The notes under the pieces are model-generated. The model did not search any database and had not been told where the DNA came from. It saw nothing but the letters and a program-made list of their open reading frames with translations. Positions 1 to 9,465 of a DNA stretch of 64,000 bases are shown piece after piece; positions within the stretch are counted from its first letter, which is position 1, and every line of letters starts with the position of its first letter. The position numbers and the translations under genes are program-made. The stretch is from Oceanobacillus sojae (lineage in GTDB: Bacteria; Bacillota; Bacilli; Bacillales; Amphibacillaceae): NCBI RefSeq assembly GCF_007991515.1, contig NZ_BJYM01000001.1:124001-188000 (forward strand). Reading direction: 5' to 3'.

Positions 1-1503
1 AAGCGCGTGCACCTCTACTTTTCCACCCTTGACAGAGTGACGGAGTGCATTATCAATTAAATTGGTTAACACTTGTTCGATTCGATCTGCATCCATTTCA
101 CCAATCTGCTCATGCATATCTAAGCTTAACGAAAGTTCTACTTCACTCTCTTGAGCAAGCCCTTGAAATTTATGCACAATACGCTCAACAAACGCCTGAA
201 CAGCAACAGACTCAACATGTAGTTGAATTTGACCGGCTTCCATTCTTGCTAAGTCAAGTAATTCATTTACAAGCCTGCCCATTCTGAGCGATTCTTCATA
301 TATAATCTTAGCCAGTTCATTCTTATCTTCTTTTGTTTCAGCAATATCATCGACAATTGCTTCACTATATCCTTGAAGCATAGAAATAGGTGTACGCAAT
401 TCATGCGAAACATTTGCGATAAAATCCTTGCGAAGTTTATCAAGACGCCGTTCTTCAGTCATATCACGGATAACGGCAACACAGCCCCGTACATGGGATT
501 CATCATACAATGGCGTTACTAGCATTACATAGTTCCGCCCTTGGACAACAGACTCTTTTAACACCGCTCTCTCTTCAGCAATTACTTTATTGAGAGCATC
601 CTTAAGTTCCGTTGGAAGCTGCTTTTCTTTATCCTCTTTCTGATTATGCTCATAATTCCAGTTATCTAAATATGCCTCTGCCGGGGGGTTCATAACGATA
701 ATTTCTCCATCTCTATTAAGTGTGAAGACACCATCAGCCATCGAACTCACAATGCTGGATAATTGTTCTTTTTCCTGCCTTAAAGCCTGAATATGATAAT
801 TGAGCTGATTACCCATACGATTAAATTCAATGGCTAAATCACCAATCTCATCCCGGGTTAATACAGGCACTTTGGTATTGAATTCACCACGAGTCAGATT
901 ATAGGCCGCTTCCCGCATTTTAATTAATGGCGCTGTAACACGGGATGATAAAAATACAGCAAAAAAGGTTGTCAGCAGTATTGCAATACCTGCACTCAGC
1001 AAAATCAGTTTGGTTGTCTGATCTTTGGTTTCATTAATCATATCCAAGGATTTAAAAACAAACACAGCTCCCCCGTTTTCCAAGGGCGAGCCTACTGAAA
1101 TAATTTCATTCTCATCCTCAATCAGTCCTTGAGAGCTCTGTGCAGTGACTTGAACAAGCAATTCCTGGGCTTCTGGATCATTTAACATCCATGATTCATC
1201 AATAAAACTTAAATCTGTGTCCTCGGAATCAGAAATCCATGGCTCACCGTCTGCATAGTAAATGACAATTCGGCTGGAGGGATCTCTCAGCATCTCTGTA
1301 GCATCCTCGATAAAATCCAGATTATAGTCTGAATCAACCAATGAAGAAATTTTCGCAGCCATTTGTGTCATGTCATTTTCAGCTTCCTGAATATGATAGG
1401 TTTCAAAAAACTGCATTAAAAAGAACGTTAATACACTTAATACAAAGGACACTAATAATAATATCGTTAATGATAGTTTACCTACAACGCTCTTCCAAAA
1501 CAT
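1..1503 (-). CDS. resE: ResE sensor histidine kinase (3' end cut by window edge)
   Basis: Membrane sensor kinase of the ResDE pair, which in Bacillus responds to oxygen limitation and nitric oxide and phosphorylates ResD. The frame is open for 501 codons from the ATG at 1503 to the window edge. I read two membrane segments (about residues 9-29 and 162-185) around an extracytoplasmic domain, then HAMP, a PAS domain (about 250-350), a HisKA motif VSHELRTP with the phospho-His near residue 367, and the ATPase N box NLIDNALRHS near 480. The rest of the ATPase domain lies outside the window. The start codon shares one base with the ResD stop (TGATG), so translation is probably coupled. Confidence 0.95.
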   Translation of the reverse strand, partial: MFWKSVVGKLSLTILLLVSFVLSVLTFFLMQFFETYHIQEAENDMTQMAAKISSLVDSDYNLDFIEDATEMLRDPSSRIVIYYADGEPWISDSEDTDLSFIDESWMLNDPEAQELLVQVTAQSSQGLIEDENEIISVGSPLENGGAVFVFKSLDMINETKDQTTKLILLSAGIAILLTTFFAVFLSSRVTAPLIKMREAAYNLTRGEFNTKVPVLTRDEIGDLAIEFNRMGNQLNYHIQALRQEKEQLSSIVSSMADGVFTLNRDGEIIVMNPPAEAYLDNWNYEHNQKEDKEKQLPTELKDALNKVIAEERAVLKESVVQGRNYVMLVTPLYDESHVRGCVAVIRDMTEERRLDKLRKDFIANVSHELRTPISMLQGYSEAIVDDIAETKEDKNELAKIIYEESLRMGRLVNELLDLARMEAGQIQLHVESVAVQAFVERIVHKFQGLAQESEVELSLSLDMHEQIGEMDADRIEQVLTNLIDNALRHSVKGGKVEVHAL

Positions 1504-2219
1504 CAGTCTTGTTCAACCTCAAATTTATAGCCGATACCCCAAACTGTTACAATCATTTTCGCAGCCTGCGGGGAAACAGAATTTAATTTTTCACGTAAAC
1601 GCTTTACATGTGTATCTACTGTACGAAGATCACCAAAAAATTCATACTGCCAAACTTCTTTTAATAATTGCTCACGATTAAATACTTTATCCGGTGAATT
1701 TGCTAAAAAGCAAAGCAGCTCATATTCTTTAGGTGTCAAGCTCACTTCCTGATTATCTGCAGTAACCCGGTGCCCATCATGATCAATGGTCAAGTGTGGA
1801 AATACTAATAAATTTTTTGCGGTCGCATCTGACTGCTGATAATTTACATTAGAGACTCTGCGCAGAATAGCCTTCACCCGCAGTACAGCTTCTCTTGGAC
1901 TGAATGGTTTAACAATGTAATCGTCTGCCCCTACCTCAAAGCCTTGCACACGATTGGATTCTTCCCCTCTTGCCGTTAACATAATGACGGGTGTATCCTT
2001 TTCTTTTTTCAGCTCTTCGCAAACCTGAATTCCATCCATTTCCGGCATCATAATATCTAAAATAATTGCATTGTAATTATTTTGTAAAGCCATCTCTAAC
2101 GCAGTTTTTCCATCTGCTGCTTCATCTATTTCAAAATCTTCTTTTTCTAAGTACATTTTTATTAAACGTCGAATTCTTTCTTCATCGTCTACCACTAATA
2201 ACTTTTGTGCTTCACTCAT
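1503..2219 (-). CDS. resD: ResD response regulator (OmpR family)
   Basis: DNA-binding response regulator phosphorylated by ResE; in Bacillus it activates cytochrome biogenesis and anaerobic/nitrate respiration genes. The 238-residue protein has an OmpR-type receiver domain with acidic pocket D11/D12, phospho-acceptor D55 (in IILDIMMP) and K104 (in VKPF). A winged-helix domain follows from about residue 135 and ends VWGIGYKFE. The ATG is preceded by a GAGGAG ribosome site about 9 bases upstream. It is followed without a gap by resE. Unlike a simple resABCDE read-through unit, a terminator-like hairpin lies between resC and resD, and resD has a promoter of its own. Confidence 0.97.
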   Translation of the reverse strand: MSEAQKLLVVDDEERIRRLIKMYLEKEDFEIDEAADGKTALEMALQNNYNAIILDIMMPEMDGIQVCEELKKEKDTPVIMLTARGEESNRVQGFEVGADDYIVKPFSPREAVLRVKAILRRVSNVNYQQSDATAKNLLVFPHLTIDHDGHRVTADNQEVSLTPKEYELLCFLANSPDKVFNREQLLKEVWQYEFFGDLRTVDTHVKRLREKLNSVSPQAAKMIVTVWGIGYKFEVEQD

Positions 2220-2253
2220 TTACAATTCACTCCTCATTTCAACTCTAATTAGC

Positions 2254-2282
2254 ATTATAAACGAACCTGTTTGAAAAGTTAA
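2254..2282 (-). promoter_or_regulatory. Putative sigma-A promoter of resDE
   Basis: On the minus strand, TTAACT (2277-2282) is separated by 17 bases from a perfect TATAAT (2254-2259), about 35 bases before the resD ATG. It lies downstream of the resC terminator, so resDE could be transcribed independently. Confidence 0.55.
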
Positions 2283-2343
2283 GGAATTAAGAGAATCCTT
2301 GTATTCTTAACAGGTTTGACAGTCGCTTAATTAATCTTCATCC

Positions 2344-2387
2344 AAAAAGGGAATTGCTACCAAATGGTTGATAACAATCCCCTTTTT
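2344..2387 (-). terminator. Terminator after resC
   Basis: Inverted repeat with arms AAAAAGGGAATTG and CAATCCCCTTTTT (one mismatch) and a T-run on the minus strand, directly downstream of resC and upstream of the resD promoter. Confidence 0.7.
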
Positions 2388-2414
2388 CTATTTGTAATCA
2401 CCATACAGGCAGTG

Positions 2415-3605
2415 TTATGCGTATGAATGTAAGCTTGCCAGTATAAGATTTACTACAATCAGGTTGAACATAATAATTGCAAAGCCAACTACTGCAAGCC
2501 AGCCTGATTTTTCCCCATGCCAGCCTCTGGAGAGCCGTAAATGAAGGAATGCTGCATAGAAGAACCAAGTAATTAATGCCCAGACTTCTTTTGGATCCCA
2601 GCCCCAGAATCTTCCCCATGCCAGCTGAGCCCAAATAGCTGCGAAAATCAGCCCGCCTAAGGTGAAGACAGGGAAACCGATAGCAACAGAACGGTACATG
2701 ATTTCATCCAGCATATCCGGTTTTACACCCTTGAGAAGCGGATGGAGTCTTTTACCAATTCGTTTGCGGGAAATTAAAAACGTAATACCATAAATAATCG
2801 TTCCTGCAAAGAATGACCAAATCACTGTATTTAGTTTTCTTCCTGCTTCGTCGCCATGCATCCAGGCTGGCGCCTCGAACCAGGAATTCATTACATTTTC
2901 TGATAGTAATGTGCTGTCTTTAGGTGCTGCAATCGGCGGAAGCTGGTATTCAGCCATAACAGCCTGTCCATCTCTTTCCACTTCAAAGGTTGCTTGATAA
3001 GAAACCGCGTTAAAGATTGATGTAATAGCAATAAATCCAATAAATAAAAAGATACAATAAATAACAACTTCAAGCATCGCATTGCGAAAAGTCAGCTTGG
3101 TTTGATCAATTTGTCGGATTAAATACATTAATCCGGCAACAAAACTTATAAATAAAATCCCCTGCCCTAATGCAACTGTTGTCACATGGATGTGCAGCCA
3201 ATTACTTTGTAAAGATGGTACCAGTGGTGCTGCTCCTGTGGAAAACATGCTTGCATAAGCGATAATAATTGTTGCCAAAGGAAGAGCAAATACTCCTAAA
3301 AAGGCTGTTTTATAGTAGATGTAAATAATAATAAATGCAAAAATCATTGACATCCCTAAAAAGGTTGTAAACTCAAAAAGATTACTTACAGGCGCATGGC
3401 CAGTCAACATCCACCTTGCAATAAAATAAACTAATTGAGATGCAAAACCAATAATTGTTATAACTAAACCGATGGTCCCTGCTTTTGTTTTCTGATGTCG
3501 TTCACTTTTATTTTGACGAATTGCTCCTCCAAAGAAAAAGGTTGCAACTAAATATAAAATAAAAGCAATAAGCAAAGCTCCACTACTAAGACTGTATAAA
3601 TCCAT
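2415..3605 (-). CDS. resC: Cytochrome c biogenesis protein ResC (CcsA/CcsB type)
   Basis: Membrane partner of ResB in the system II haem-delivery and ligation machine for c-type cytochromes. The 396-residue polytopic protein carries the haem-binding WWD signature WGRFWGWDPKEVWALITW near its C-terminus (about residues 322-340), and conserved His residues lie on flanking loops. Several membrane segments are visible, such as residues 10-30, 45-65 and 85-110. It follows resB by 42 bases in the order resA-resB-resC and is closed by a terminator. Family: CcsA/CycK. The assignment is firm from the WWD motif and the neighbours. Confidence 0.95.
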   Translation of the reverse strand: MDLYSLSSGALLIAFILYLVATFFFGGAIRQNKSERHQKTKAGTIGLVITIIGFASQLVYFIARWMLTGHAPVSNLFEFTTFLGMSMIFAFIIIYIYYKTAFLGVFALPLATIIIAYASMFSTGAAPLVPSLQSNWLHIHVTTVALGQGILFISFVAGLMYLIRQIDQTKLTFRNAMLEVVIYCIFLFIGFIAITSIFNAVSYQATFEVERDGQAVMAEYQLPPIAAPKDSTLLSENVMNSWFEAPAWMHGDEAGRKLNTVIWSFFAGTIIYGITFLISRKRIGKRLHPLLKGVKPDMLDEIMYRSVAIGFPVFTLGGLIFAAIWAQLAWGRFWGWDPKEVWALITWFFYAAFLHLRLSRGWHGEKSGWLAVVGFAIIMFNLIVVNLILASLHSYA

Positions 3606-3647
3606 TCGCTTACCTCCAATCCTATCTTAACCATTCCGTTTTAATGT

Positions 3648-5291
3648 TTACTCATCTATTTCCTGCTGATCCTTGACCATCTTAATGTTTGTATCCTCTA
3701 CAGCTTTTTCAATATCACGTTTAATTCCGTGCCAGTTTTTATTTGTATGAGCTGCTAAAAGAAGCGTATTGTCATTTTGTTTATTAATCCAGACTCGGCG
3801 ATGCTGCCAGTACATTCCCTGAATAACACCAATCATAAAGATCATGGCACCTACAAAAAAGTAGGGAAGCGTCCGGTCTGAGCTTACTGCAATACCGCTG
3901 ACATCCCGGAATTCAACATCATCAATAGCTACCTTGTATTGATTTTCTCCAGTAGCATCGATATTCCGGCCAACCCCCAGAAAGCTCACTTCTCCTTCTT
4001 CTGAACCGGGAGGATAAACTGTCACAACAAAGGCTGGATTTCTAGGAAAATCTGTTTCTGAAGCAGGATTTCCGTTTTCTGTCATAATATAATCTGGATA
4101 ATAATTTGTTAATTCTACCCGGAAACCGCTGTCTAATTCATATACTGAATCCGGATTTGTTAAATCAATGGTAAAATCTCCAAGCGATTCTTCTTCTGAA
4201 TCATCTGCTTCGTGAATATGAAAGCTCATATTTTCAAATTCATTTAACTGATATCCCTGCTGATATAGTGTGTATTTATCAAATTTTGCCGGGTTATTCA
4301 TTTGAATAGAATGCTCCAGAATGGGTTCCAATTCCGGCTCAGCACCTACCACATCAGCATTCTTTGCTTCGTAAACGACAATATCTGTCTGGAAATTACT
4401 TGCAATTTCTTCCTCTTTCAGAAAAGCCTCCTGAAAGCGCTCATCATCTTGATCATGTGTTTCCAATATAAAGTCTTTATTCTCTATGTAATACTGATTG
4501 TTTGTGCCGGGAATAACTCTCTGCTCCCCTTCACGAACCCACATATATTCTTCAGTAAACATGATTGGTGTTGTACGTAAGATAGCTGCAATCAATATAA
4601 TAATAAGTCCAATATGGTTTACATAAGGTCCCCACCTGGAAAATCGGCCTTTCTCTGCCAATATCTGGCCATCTTCTTCCGTGATTTTATACCTGGAATT
4701 CTTCAATCCTTTAACCAGTTTGTCTATATCTGAGTCATCCGCATTTATTGACTCGCTGTACAGGCGCTGTCTGGATAAAAACTTCTTATGTTTTTTCGGT
4801 TTCTGGTTTCTTAAAGCTCTAAAAAGCGGGACAAAACGGTCTAAACTGCAAATAACCAACGAAATACCAATTAAAGCAATTAAAGTAATAAACCAGTAAG
4901 AGCTATACATATGATGAAATCCGAGCTGGTAGTACATTAGACCCCAAATACCATAACGGTCTTCATAAAAAATTGCCGGATCTCTTGATACAGCATCCTG
5001 CGGTATAAATTGCTCCTGCGGAAAAATCGTACCAAATATAGACGCAACTAATGCTGCTACAATAAGCCAGACGCCTACTTTTACAGAGGAGAAAAAACTC
5101 CAAATTTTATCTATAATTGATTTTTGATATGTTTGTGAGCGTCGGGCACTGCCGTCATAGCGCATATTTAAAAGCTTTTTGCCGTCATTCCCGTCAATAT
5201 GCTGATTTCCTTCTACAGGCTTTCCGCATGCTTCACATAACACGGTACCCTCGGGATTAATATGGCCGCACTCACATTTTATTTTATTCAT
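3648..5291 (-). CDS. resB: Cytochrome c biogenesis protein ResB
   Basis: System II partner of ResC (Ccs1 family) for haem export and apocytochrome ligation. The 547-residue protein starts with a small zinc-ribbon-like cluster (KCECGH and CEACG within the first 25 residues), as in Bacillus ResB. It then has membrane segments near residues 70-95, 130-155 and 222-240, a large extracytoplasmic domain rich in acidic residues (about 250-485), and a last membrane helix near 490-510 (PYFFVGAMIFMIGVIQGMYW). ResA lies 25 bases upstream and ResC 42 bases downstream, so this is one operon. Confidence 0.95.
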   Translation of the reverse strand: MNKIKCECGHINPEGTVLCEACGKPVEGNQHIDGNDGKKLLNMRYDGSARRSQTYQKSIIDKIWSFFSSVKVGVWLIVAALVASIFGTIFPQEQFIPQDAVSRDPAIFYEDRYGIWGLMYYQLGFHHMYSSYWFITLIALIGISLVICSLDRFVPLFRALRNQKPKKHKKFLSRQRLYSESINADDSDIDKLVKGLKNSRYKITEEDGQILAEKGRFSRWGPYVNHIGLIIILIAAILRTTPIMFTEEYMWVREGEQRVIPGTNNQYYIENKDFILETHDQDDERFQEAFLKEEEIASNFQTDIVVYEAKNADVVGAEPELEPILEHSIQMNNPAKFDKYTLYQQGYQLNEFENMSFHIHEADDSEEESLGDFTIDLTNPDSVYELDSGFRVELTNYYPDYIMTENGNPASETDFPRNPAFVVTVYPPGSEEGEVSFLGVGRNIDATGENQYKVAIDDVEFRDVSGIAVSSDRTLPYFFVGAMIFMIGVIQGMYWQHRRVWINKQNDNTLLLAAHTNKNWHGIKRDIEKAVEDTNIKMVKDQQEIDE

Positions 5292-5316
5292 TGTCTACCT
5301 CCATTCTCATGGAATA

Positions 5317-5895
5317 TCATGATGCATCTGGTGTGATTGCATCTAAGTGTCCTTCTAATTTATCTAATGTCAGCGCCCCCTGGACAATTTCGTCTATCGT
5401 TCCATCAGGATTAATAAAGAACGTTGTAGGCATTGGTCTGATTCGATATAAATCTCTTACCTCAGCGTTGACATCATGCGGAATAGCAAACGTTAAGCCA
5501 TACTCATCGATAAAATTATCAACTACTAATTCTGTACTGTCCAGACTGACAGCAACGATTTCGACCCCTTTTTCTTTATACTTCGGGTATAATTCCTGCA
5601 TATAGGGCATCTCTTGTTTACAAGGCCCGCACCAGGTTGCCCAAAAATTCAGCATAACCCCTTTTCCTTCTAAATCGCTGAGCTGCATTACATCAGCATC
5701 AAAATCTCCATTAATTTGACTTAATTTAAAATCTGGAGCAGCATCACCTGCACGGTATATTGTATTTTCATCTTTTGAATTTGAAAATAGTACAAATATT
5801 ACTGCAGCAACTAAAACAGCTAAAATAGAAGAGCGAAAAATGAGACGGTTGCGTTTCTTTTTCTGTTTATTAATATTTCTCTCTCCCTTATTCAA
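5317..5895 (-). CDS. resA: Thiol-disulfide oxidoreductase ResA
   Basis: Membrane-anchored thioredoxin-like reductant that keeps the CXXCH cysteines of apocytochrome c reduced for haem attachment. One N-terminal membrane anchor (about residues 19-38) is followed by a TlpA/AhpC-TSA fold with the active site WCGPC (Cys89 and Cys92 from the chosen start) and a cis-Pro loop MPTTFF. Start choice: GGAGG lies 7 bases before a TTG at 5895, while the GTG at 5901 nearly abuts the ribosome site. I prefer the TTG, giving 192 residues. First gene of resA-resB-resC. Confidence 0.93.
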   Translation of the reverse strand: MNKGERNINKQKKKRNRLIFRSSILAVLVAAVIFVLFSNSKDENTIYRAGDAAPDFKLSQINGDFDADVMQLSDLEGKGVMLNFWATWCGPCKQEMPYMQELYPKYKEKGVEIVAVSLDSTELVVDNFIDEYGLTFAIPHDVNAEVRDLYRIRPMPTTFFINPDGTIDEIVQGALTLDKLEGHLDAITPDAS

Positions 5896-5959
5896 CAGCA
5901 CTCCTCCCCTTTCTCACTGATTATACCATTGTGGGCAGCTTGTAAATTTGAATATTATC

Positions 5960-6694
5960 TTACAATTTTGTGGACGTGTTCCGTAATTGGTTGACTTCTT
6001 TCGGTGTTAGTGATCTATACTCGCCGGCATTTAATCCCTGCAGTGTTAAAAAGCTGTATTGTTCCCGCTTCAGTTTCATCACCGGAAACCCAATTGCCTC
6101 AAGCATTCTGCGTACTTGTCTATTTTTCCCTTCATGCAATGTTAATTCAATAATAGACGTTTTCTTTTCCTTATCGCTTGACAGCATATTAACGTAGACT
6201 GCTTTCAGTTTTTCATTGTCAGATATAACACCCTTCCGTAATTTTAATAATTCTTTTTTATGGGGTATACCTTTGACTTTTGCTACATATACTTTATTAA
6301 CTTCTTTACTTGGATGCATCAGATGATTTGCAAATTCACCATCATTTGTTAAAAGCAATATTCCTGAAGTATCATAATCCAGTCTTCCGACGGGAAATAC
6401 TCTTTCACTTACACCCGGCAGAAAATCTGTAACAACTTTTCTTCCTTTATCATCTTTAACGCTGGAGATAACACCTCTGGGTTTGTATAGCAGATAATAT
6501 ACGGGCTCTTCTTTTTCAAGAGGCACACCATCAACTTCTACTTTATCGTCAGAGGTAACCTTAATCCCCATCTCTGTTACTGTTTTATTATTTACTTTTA
6601 CTTTTCCGTCAAGAATTAATTGCTCAGCCTTTCTTCTGGATGTCAGACCGCTTTGAGCAATAACCTTCTGTAATCTTTCTTCATGCTTTGACAT
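5960..6694 (-). CDS. rluB: 23S rRNA pseudouridine synthase RluB
   Basis: RsuA/RluB-family pseudouridine synthase that isomerises a uridine of 23S rRNA (position 2605 in E. coli numbering). An S4 RNA-binding domain occupies roughly residues 1-60 (ERLQKVIAQSGLTSRRKAE). The catalytic domain has the motif GRLDYDTSGILLLTNDG, in which the Asp after RL is the nucleophile, and ends in the family motif HEGKNRQVRRM. I chose the ATG at 6694 because GGGGA lies just upstream; a TTG at 6706 has no ribosome site. It lies 59 bases upstream of resA, the usual Bacillus neighbour. Confidence 0.93.
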   Translation of the reverse strand: MSKHEERLQKVIAQSGLTSRRKAEQLILDGKVKVNNKTVTEMGIKVTSDDKVEVDGVPLEKEEPVYYLLYKPRGVISSVKDDKGRKVVTDFLPGVSERVFPVGRLDYDTSGILLLTNDGEFANHLMHPSKEVNKVYVAKVKGIPHKKELLKLRKGVISDNEKLKAVYVNMLSSDKEKKTSIIELTLHEGKNRQVRRMLEAIGFPVMKLKREQYSFLTLQGLNAGEYRSLTPKEVNQLRNTSTKL

Positions 6695-7221
6695 ATAGAT
6701 CCCCAATCTTTTTTAATTGTTTTTACTTGAAGATGATGTTCAAAAACCCTCAAATAATAATCCGCTTAACAATGACCTTCTAATAAAATTACCCACATCA
6801 TACAAGCAGTACGGAAAACACTTTCACGTACGAGAAGCCCATTCGTAAAAAACACTTCATTTTGAACTTTCATTGGCGCCTATTTATTCTGTATTCCTGT
6901 AACGATTGAACAGAAGAAGAGGCTGTTATTTCTTCCTTTTCATACAGCCAGCACCTGTCACACTAAAATAGCCGGTTGACTCTTGTATAACAAGAAAGCC
7001 TATGATGAAATATATTTTTCACATATCTTCATCATAGCCCTATTTTACAAGTTAGGAAAGCATAAAATTCCAGCGACGATTTTTGATGGGACAAGTGATT
7101 ATATCATTATAACAGTAATTTGGTACAGCAATATTTTAATATACCAGACCCTAAGAAAAAAATATGCATTCGCTAAGGTGCCATTCCATGCAGTTTTTTA
7201 ATATTTGCTACTGACTATTAA
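6695..7221. other. Long intergenic region with decayed repeat fragments
   Basis: No supportable gene. It contains a lone GATGTTCAAAAA end near 6731, matching the terminal sequence of the GTTCAAAAA repeat family. Near 7082 there is a degraded match to the second repeat family (TGATGGGACAAGTGATTA compared with the GATGGGACGAGTAATCGC core at 20816). Several hairpins are also present. It probably holds rluB promoter elements and the 3' end of the spmAB transcript. Confidence 0.5.
6996..7042 (-). terminator. Hairpin, candidate terminator of dacB-spmA-spmB
   Basis: 10-bp perfect stem CTATGATGAA / TTCATCATAG with an 18-base loop, and a CTTTCTT tail on the minus strand. It lies about 180 bases past the spmB stop, and no nearer terminator is visible. 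Confidence 0.4.
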
Positions 7222-7755
7222 TTATCCAAACATCATTGTAACAAGAAATACAGCTGCAAGTATAGCAATTAAATCAGCTAATAACCCAGCCTGTAATGCA
7301 TAACGGATTTTCTTAATACCAATGGCACCAAAATAAATGGTAAGCACATATAGGGTAGTATCCGTACTACCCTGCATAACAGATGCAAGTGTACCGATAA
7401 AGGAATCTGGACCATAGGTTGCGATTAATTCCGTAGTCATACCTAATGCTGCTGTACCAGATATTGGACGGATTAGAGCAAGGGGCAAAACTTCTGCAGG
7501 AAATCCAATAAAGTCCAGTGCTGGGGCAATTAATCCTACAAACGCATCTAAAGCACCCGAACTTCGCAGTATTGAAATAGCAGTAATCATCCCCACCAAA
7601 AAAGGAAGCAAAGAAACAGCTGTCTTTATGCCTTCCTTTCCTCCCTCTACAAATAAATCGTATGCAGGTAATTTTCGAATACTTGCTGCAATCATAATTA
7701 TTAAAATAAAGCAAGGTATCATCCAAATACTAATTAAGCTGATAAACCCCATCAT
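7222..7755 (-). CDS. spmB: Spore maturation protein SpmB
   Basis: Integral membrane protein needed with SpmA for normal spore core dehydration. Nucleoside-recognition (Gate) domain family, about 177 residues. It has repeated hydrophobic segments and the family block RPISGTAALGM in the middle. Start: GGAGGA precedes two tandem ATGs (7755 and 7752). The first overlaps the spmA stop as ATGA and the second as TGATG, so either implies coupled translation. A TTG further up lies inside the ribosome site. Third gene of dacB-spmA-spmB, a sigma-E unit in B. subtilis. Confidence 0.93.
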   Translation of the reverse strand: MMGFISLISIWMIPCFILIIMIAASIRKLPAYDLFVEGGKEGIKTAVSLLPFLVGMITAISILRSSGALDAFVGLIAPALDFIGFPAEVLPLALIRPISGTAALGMTTELIATYGPDSFIGTLASVMQGSTDTTLYVLTIYFGAIGIKKIRYALQAGLLADLIAILAAVFLVTMMFG

Positions 7756-8342
7756 GATTTCCTCCAAGTACTTTTATAATAAAAGATCCGGTCAATAATC
7801 AGTCCGGCAATTGTACCTATACATGTAACCAGCAAGGTAACACCGACAATTTGAGTAGGAGAAGCAGATTCATATTGCATTCTGATTCCGATAACCGTTG
7901 TAGGAATCAGCGTTAATCCAGTTGTGTTCAGAATAAGAAAAGTAATCATGGAACGTGATGCCGTATCAGAATTATTGTTAAGTTTCTTCATTTCCTCCAT
8001 TGCTTTAATTCCTAATGGTGTTGCTGCGTTACCCAGCCCAAACATATTTGCTGTTAAATTAGATAAAATATAACCTAACGCTGGATGATCCTTCGGTATT
8101 TCCGGAAATATTTTCGATATAATAGGACGAAAAATCCTTGCCAGTCCCCGTAAAATACCAGCTTCTTCTGCAATGCGCATCATGCCAAGCCAAAATACCA
8201 AAATACTTATCAGACCAATAGCTAAGGTAACTGCCTGCGCAGCACTATCGAATATAGCTTCATTGACTGCCTCCATATTCCCGGAAAACATTGCATAAAT
8301 AATTCCGATAGCAGCCATACATATCCAAATCCAATTAATCAT
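7752..8342 (-). CDS. spmA: Spore maturation protein SpmA
   Basis: Membrane protein partner of SpmB in spore dehydration, nucleoside-recognition domain family. The 196 residues are highly hydrophobic, with conserved blocks around GLGNAATPLGIKAMEEM (about residues 100-116) and ILNTTGLTLIPTT (about 137-149). The ATG at 8342 has GAGGTGGG six bases upstream, within the end of dacB, and overlaps dacB by 8 bases. Its own end overlaps spmB. Tight packing indicates one transcript and coupled translation. Confidence 0.94.
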   Translation of the reverse strand: MINWIWICMAAIGIIYAMFSGNMEAVNEAIFDSAAQAVTLAIGLISILVFWLGMMRIAEEAGILRGLARIFRPIISKIFPEIPKDHPALGYILSNLTANMFGLGNAATPLGIKAMEEMKKLNNNSDTASRSMITFLILNTTGLTLIPTTVIGIRMQYESASPTQIVGVTLLVTCIGTIAGLIIDRIFYYKSTWRKS

Positions 8343-9372
8343 TTGTATCCCACCTCAGAATGGAATGAAACACATGAGCGACATCATCCATAAAATAATC
8401 TTTTTCATTATCATCCAGTTGATTTAATACGGTATTGTCAGTCAGTGACGTTGCTTCTTCATTTAAGTATACTTCTTTAGCCCAAGAGTCATTTTCATGC
8501 TTGTAAAGTGGTAAAGTAACAGTGTTTTTTGATAAATCCTTTTTATCTGTTACAACTTCTCCATTCTGGTCAACCTCTTTCATTTCAAACTGTTCAAAGC
8601 CCCATTCAAACATGGCCATATGATCTTGCCAATCATCAGGAGCATCCAATGTTACAGCAATTAATTCCATTCCGTTCTTCTCAGCTGTAGTAAGCAGCGT
8701 GCGCCCTGTTTGCTTTGTATAACCTGTCTTTCCTCCTGTGCAATATTCATAAAAAATAGTCAGGAGTTTGTTTTTATTTTGCCAATAGTAAGATCTGTTT
8801 TCGGACAAATATCTTTTCGAGCCGCTTATCTCTTGAAAAACAGGGTTTTCCATTGCATACTGCATTAAAATTGCCATGTCATGAGCACTCGAATAATGCG
8901 TCTCTGAGTCCAGTCCATGCGGATTATCAAAATGCGTATTCTTCATTCCAAGCCACTTAGCCTTTTCGTTCATTAAATAAACAAAGCCCTCTTCACTTCC
9001 GCCAACATGTTCAGCAATAGCAACAGCAGCATCATTTCCTGAACGAAGCATAAGGCCATATACTAAATCCGTTAAAGACATTTCTTCCCCCTGCTCTAAA
9101 TAAATAGAAGACCCTTCTGTATAAATAGCATTTCTGGAAACAGTGGCCTTTTCATTCATTTCTCCAGATTCAATAGCAATAATTGCTGTCATTACCTTCG
9201 TAATACTCGCAATAGAGGCCTGCTCATCAGCGTCTTTTGCAAATAATACCCTTCCTGATGATTGTTCGATTAAAACAGCCTGCTGTGCCGAAACATCCGG
9301 TGCAGCATGTCCATGAATTGGAAAAGATATGAAGCTAATAATACAAATGACCATCCATATAAAAAAACGCAT
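8335..9372 (-). CDS. dacB: Sporulation D-alanyl-D-alanine carboxypeptidase DacB (PBP5*)
   Basis: Serine DD-carboxypeptidase (peptidase S11) that trims stem peptides of spore cortex peptidoglycan. A signal peptide (about residues 1-23, ending HGHA) is followed by the penicillin-binding motifs SITK (Ser56, Lys59), SGN (111-113) and KTG (215-217). The C-terminal beta domain is short, so the 345-residue protein is smaller than DacF-type enzymes. The ATG follows GAGGGGG. It heads the unit with spmA and spmB, the same order as in B. subtilis, which supports the sporulation-specific DacB call over vegetative DacA. Confidence 0.92.
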   Translation of the reverse strand: MRFFIWMVICIISFISFPIHGHAAPDVSAQQAVLIEQSSGRVLFAKDADEQASIASITKVMTAIIAIESGEMNEKATVSRNAIYTEGSSIYLEQGEEMSLTDLVYGLMLRSGNDAAVAIAEHVGGSEEGFVYLMNEKAKWLGMKNTHFDNPHGLDSETHYSSAHDMAILMQYAMENPVFQEISGSKRYLSENRSYYWQNKNKLLTIFYEYCTGGKTGYTKQTGRTLLTTAEKNGMELIAVTLDAPDDWQDHMAMFEWGFEQFEMKEVDQNGEVVTDKKDLSKNTVTLPLYKHENDSWAKEVYLNEEATSLTDNTVLNQLDDNEKDYFMDDVAHVFHSILRWDTND

Positions 9373-9465
9373 CAGGTTGGTTCCCCCTCATAAAACACAG
9401 CTTTATGTCCAGAACTTCATCAAATTCTGTCTCTGACAGTGAACTTGATAAATATTTCTAATTCA

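Noticed and set aside
6983-7201. Possible 72-codon plus-strand gene
   Set aside because: Sits in repeat remnants and hairpins, without a ribosome site or recognisable family.
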